A stretch of 32,853 nucleotides of DNA from Mxb001 sp964537955 (GTDB taxonomy: Bacteria > Actinomycetota > Actinomycetes > S36-B12). Below, in pieces: positions 32,355-32,853 of the stretch; the stretch's first letter is position 1, and the number at the start of each line of letters is the position of its first letter. The notes under the pieces were generated by a model. That model saw only the letters and a program-made list of their open reading frames with translations, made no database searches and was not told where the DNA came from. Made by a program: the position numbers and the translations under genes. The stretch spans positions 1 to 32,853 of the forward strand of contig CAZICY010000020.1 in the NCBI GenBank assembly GCA_964537955.1, given 5' to 3'.

Positions 32355-32853
32355 ATGGACGCTCCCGAGCGTCAGCAGGCAGACGGACGCACCGTCCGCG
32401 AGAAGGCTCGCGACCACCTGCTCCTCAACTTCACCGACATGGGCGAGTACGCCGACGCCGGATCCAAGGTCATCGTCCGCGGCGAGGGCTGCGAGGTGGT
32501 CAGCGACCACGGACGCCGCTTCATCGACGGCCTCTCCGGACTCTTCTGCACCAACCTCGGTCACTCCTTCGGCGGCGAGGTCGGGGAGGCCGCGGCGCGG
32601 CAGCTCCAGACACTCCCCTTCACGCCCGCGTGGTACCTCGCGCACCCGGCGGCCGCGGAGCTCGCAGACACCCTGGTCGGCCTCGCGGCGCCCCTCGGAA
32701 TGCAGCGCGCCTACTTCACCAACAGCGGCAGCGAGGCCGTCGAGTCGGCGTGGAAGCTCGTGCGCCAGTGGCACGCGGTCAACGGCGAGCCACAGCGGAC
32801 CAAGGCGATCGCACGCAAGCTCGCCTACCACGGCACCTCGATGGGTGCGCTGA
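32355..32853 (+). CDS. Class III (omega) aminotransferase, N-terminal part
   Basis: The gene runs off the right edge; 166 codons are visible from ATG 32355. Residues near 60-75 (G-R-R-F-I-D-G-L-S-G-L-F-C-T-N-L-G-H) and the PLP-phosphate block N-S-G-S-E-A-V-E-S-A-W-K near 116-127, then A-Y-H-G-T-S, identify a class III aminotransferase of the beta-alanine/taurine/GABA/putrescine-pyruvate type. The catalytic lysine lies beyond the window. Such enzymes turn omega-amino compounds into aldehydes. Two TetR-type operators bracket its promoter, linking it to the BetI-like regulator and, by shared sites, to the transporter genes. The amine substrate is not determinable from the visible part. Confidence 0.88.
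   Translation, partial: MDAPERQQADGRTVREKARDHLLLNFTDMGEYADAGSKVIVRGEGCEVVSDHGRRFIDGLSGLFCTNLGHSFGGEVGEAAARQLQTLPFTPAWYLAHPAAAELADTLVGLAAPLGMQRAYFTNSGSEAVESAWKLVRQWHAVNGEPQRTKAIARKLAYHGTSMGAL

Overview
The window is a GC-rich, densely packed stretch of an actinobacterial chromosome. Evidence for this: codon third positions are almost all G or C, GTG starts are common, neighbouring genes often overlap by ATGA or GTGA, and many genes start 6-7 nt after a TANNNT box (leaderless pattern). It also carries actinobacterial families such as DUF3027, a DUF2530-like protein, a long cold-shock protein, bacterial XPB and its helicase-associated partner. From memory, the order of the left half resembles the mycobacterial Rv0861c-Rv0889c region (XPB, helicase-associated protein, cspB, MFS, DUF2530, DUF3027, serC, citA). 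No rRNA, tRNA, CRISPR array, insertion sequence or phage gene was seen, and no gene-free stretch exceeds about 130 bp.

Region 1 (1-9.9 kb) is mostly housekeeping. It holds the end of a photolyase gene, an orphan ParA with a small ribbon-helix-helix partner, an MFS exporter behind pdxH, citA and serC, a second MFS protein, a 28-aa membrane ORF, a DUF2530-like protein, the csp-lipoprotein-DUF3027 operon, a two-helix membrane protein and a HAD phosphatase. Region 2 (9.9-17.7 kb) carries the two XPB-related genes. Between them lies a three-gene set (enolase-superfamily racemase, GNAT acyltransferase, M20 deacylase) matching the known N-succinyl route that converts D- to L-amino acids. XPB is followed by a membrane protein, and a beta-rich protein lies convergent to it.

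Region 3 (17.7-28.2 kb) is a catabolic island. A Tat-type lipoprotein binding protein, two PotB/PotC-like permeases and two tandem FAD/T-protein fusions (dimethylglycine/sarcosine dehydrogenase type) form one leftward operon. The PotA-like ATPase is divergent, and a Rieske N-demethylase-type oxygenase is convergent with it. Together they suggest uptake and stepwise demethylation of glycine betaine or a related N-methylated compound, with methyl groups passed to tetrahydrofolate. Region 4 (28.3 kb to end) has an ADP-forming acyl-CoA synthetase and an acyl-CoA dehydrogenase (leftward operon), a BetI-type TetR regulator, and the start of a class III aminotransferase.

The most interesting signal is regulatory. 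A 16-bp palindrome of the form CTGAAT-ACCG-TCAG type occurs upstream of the acyl-CoA dehydrogenase/tetR pair, twice around the aminotransferase promoter, and, 5.7 kb away, in the promoter between the binding-protein operon and potA. This suggests one TetR-family protein controls both the transporter/demethylation genes and the acyl-CoA/aminotransferase genes. Other unusual structures are a perfect 26-bp palindrome upstream of the Rieske gene, a 10-codon leader ORF coupled to potA, a triplicated 15-bp unit spanning two convergent stop codons, and a hairpin that contains both stop codons of another convergent pair.
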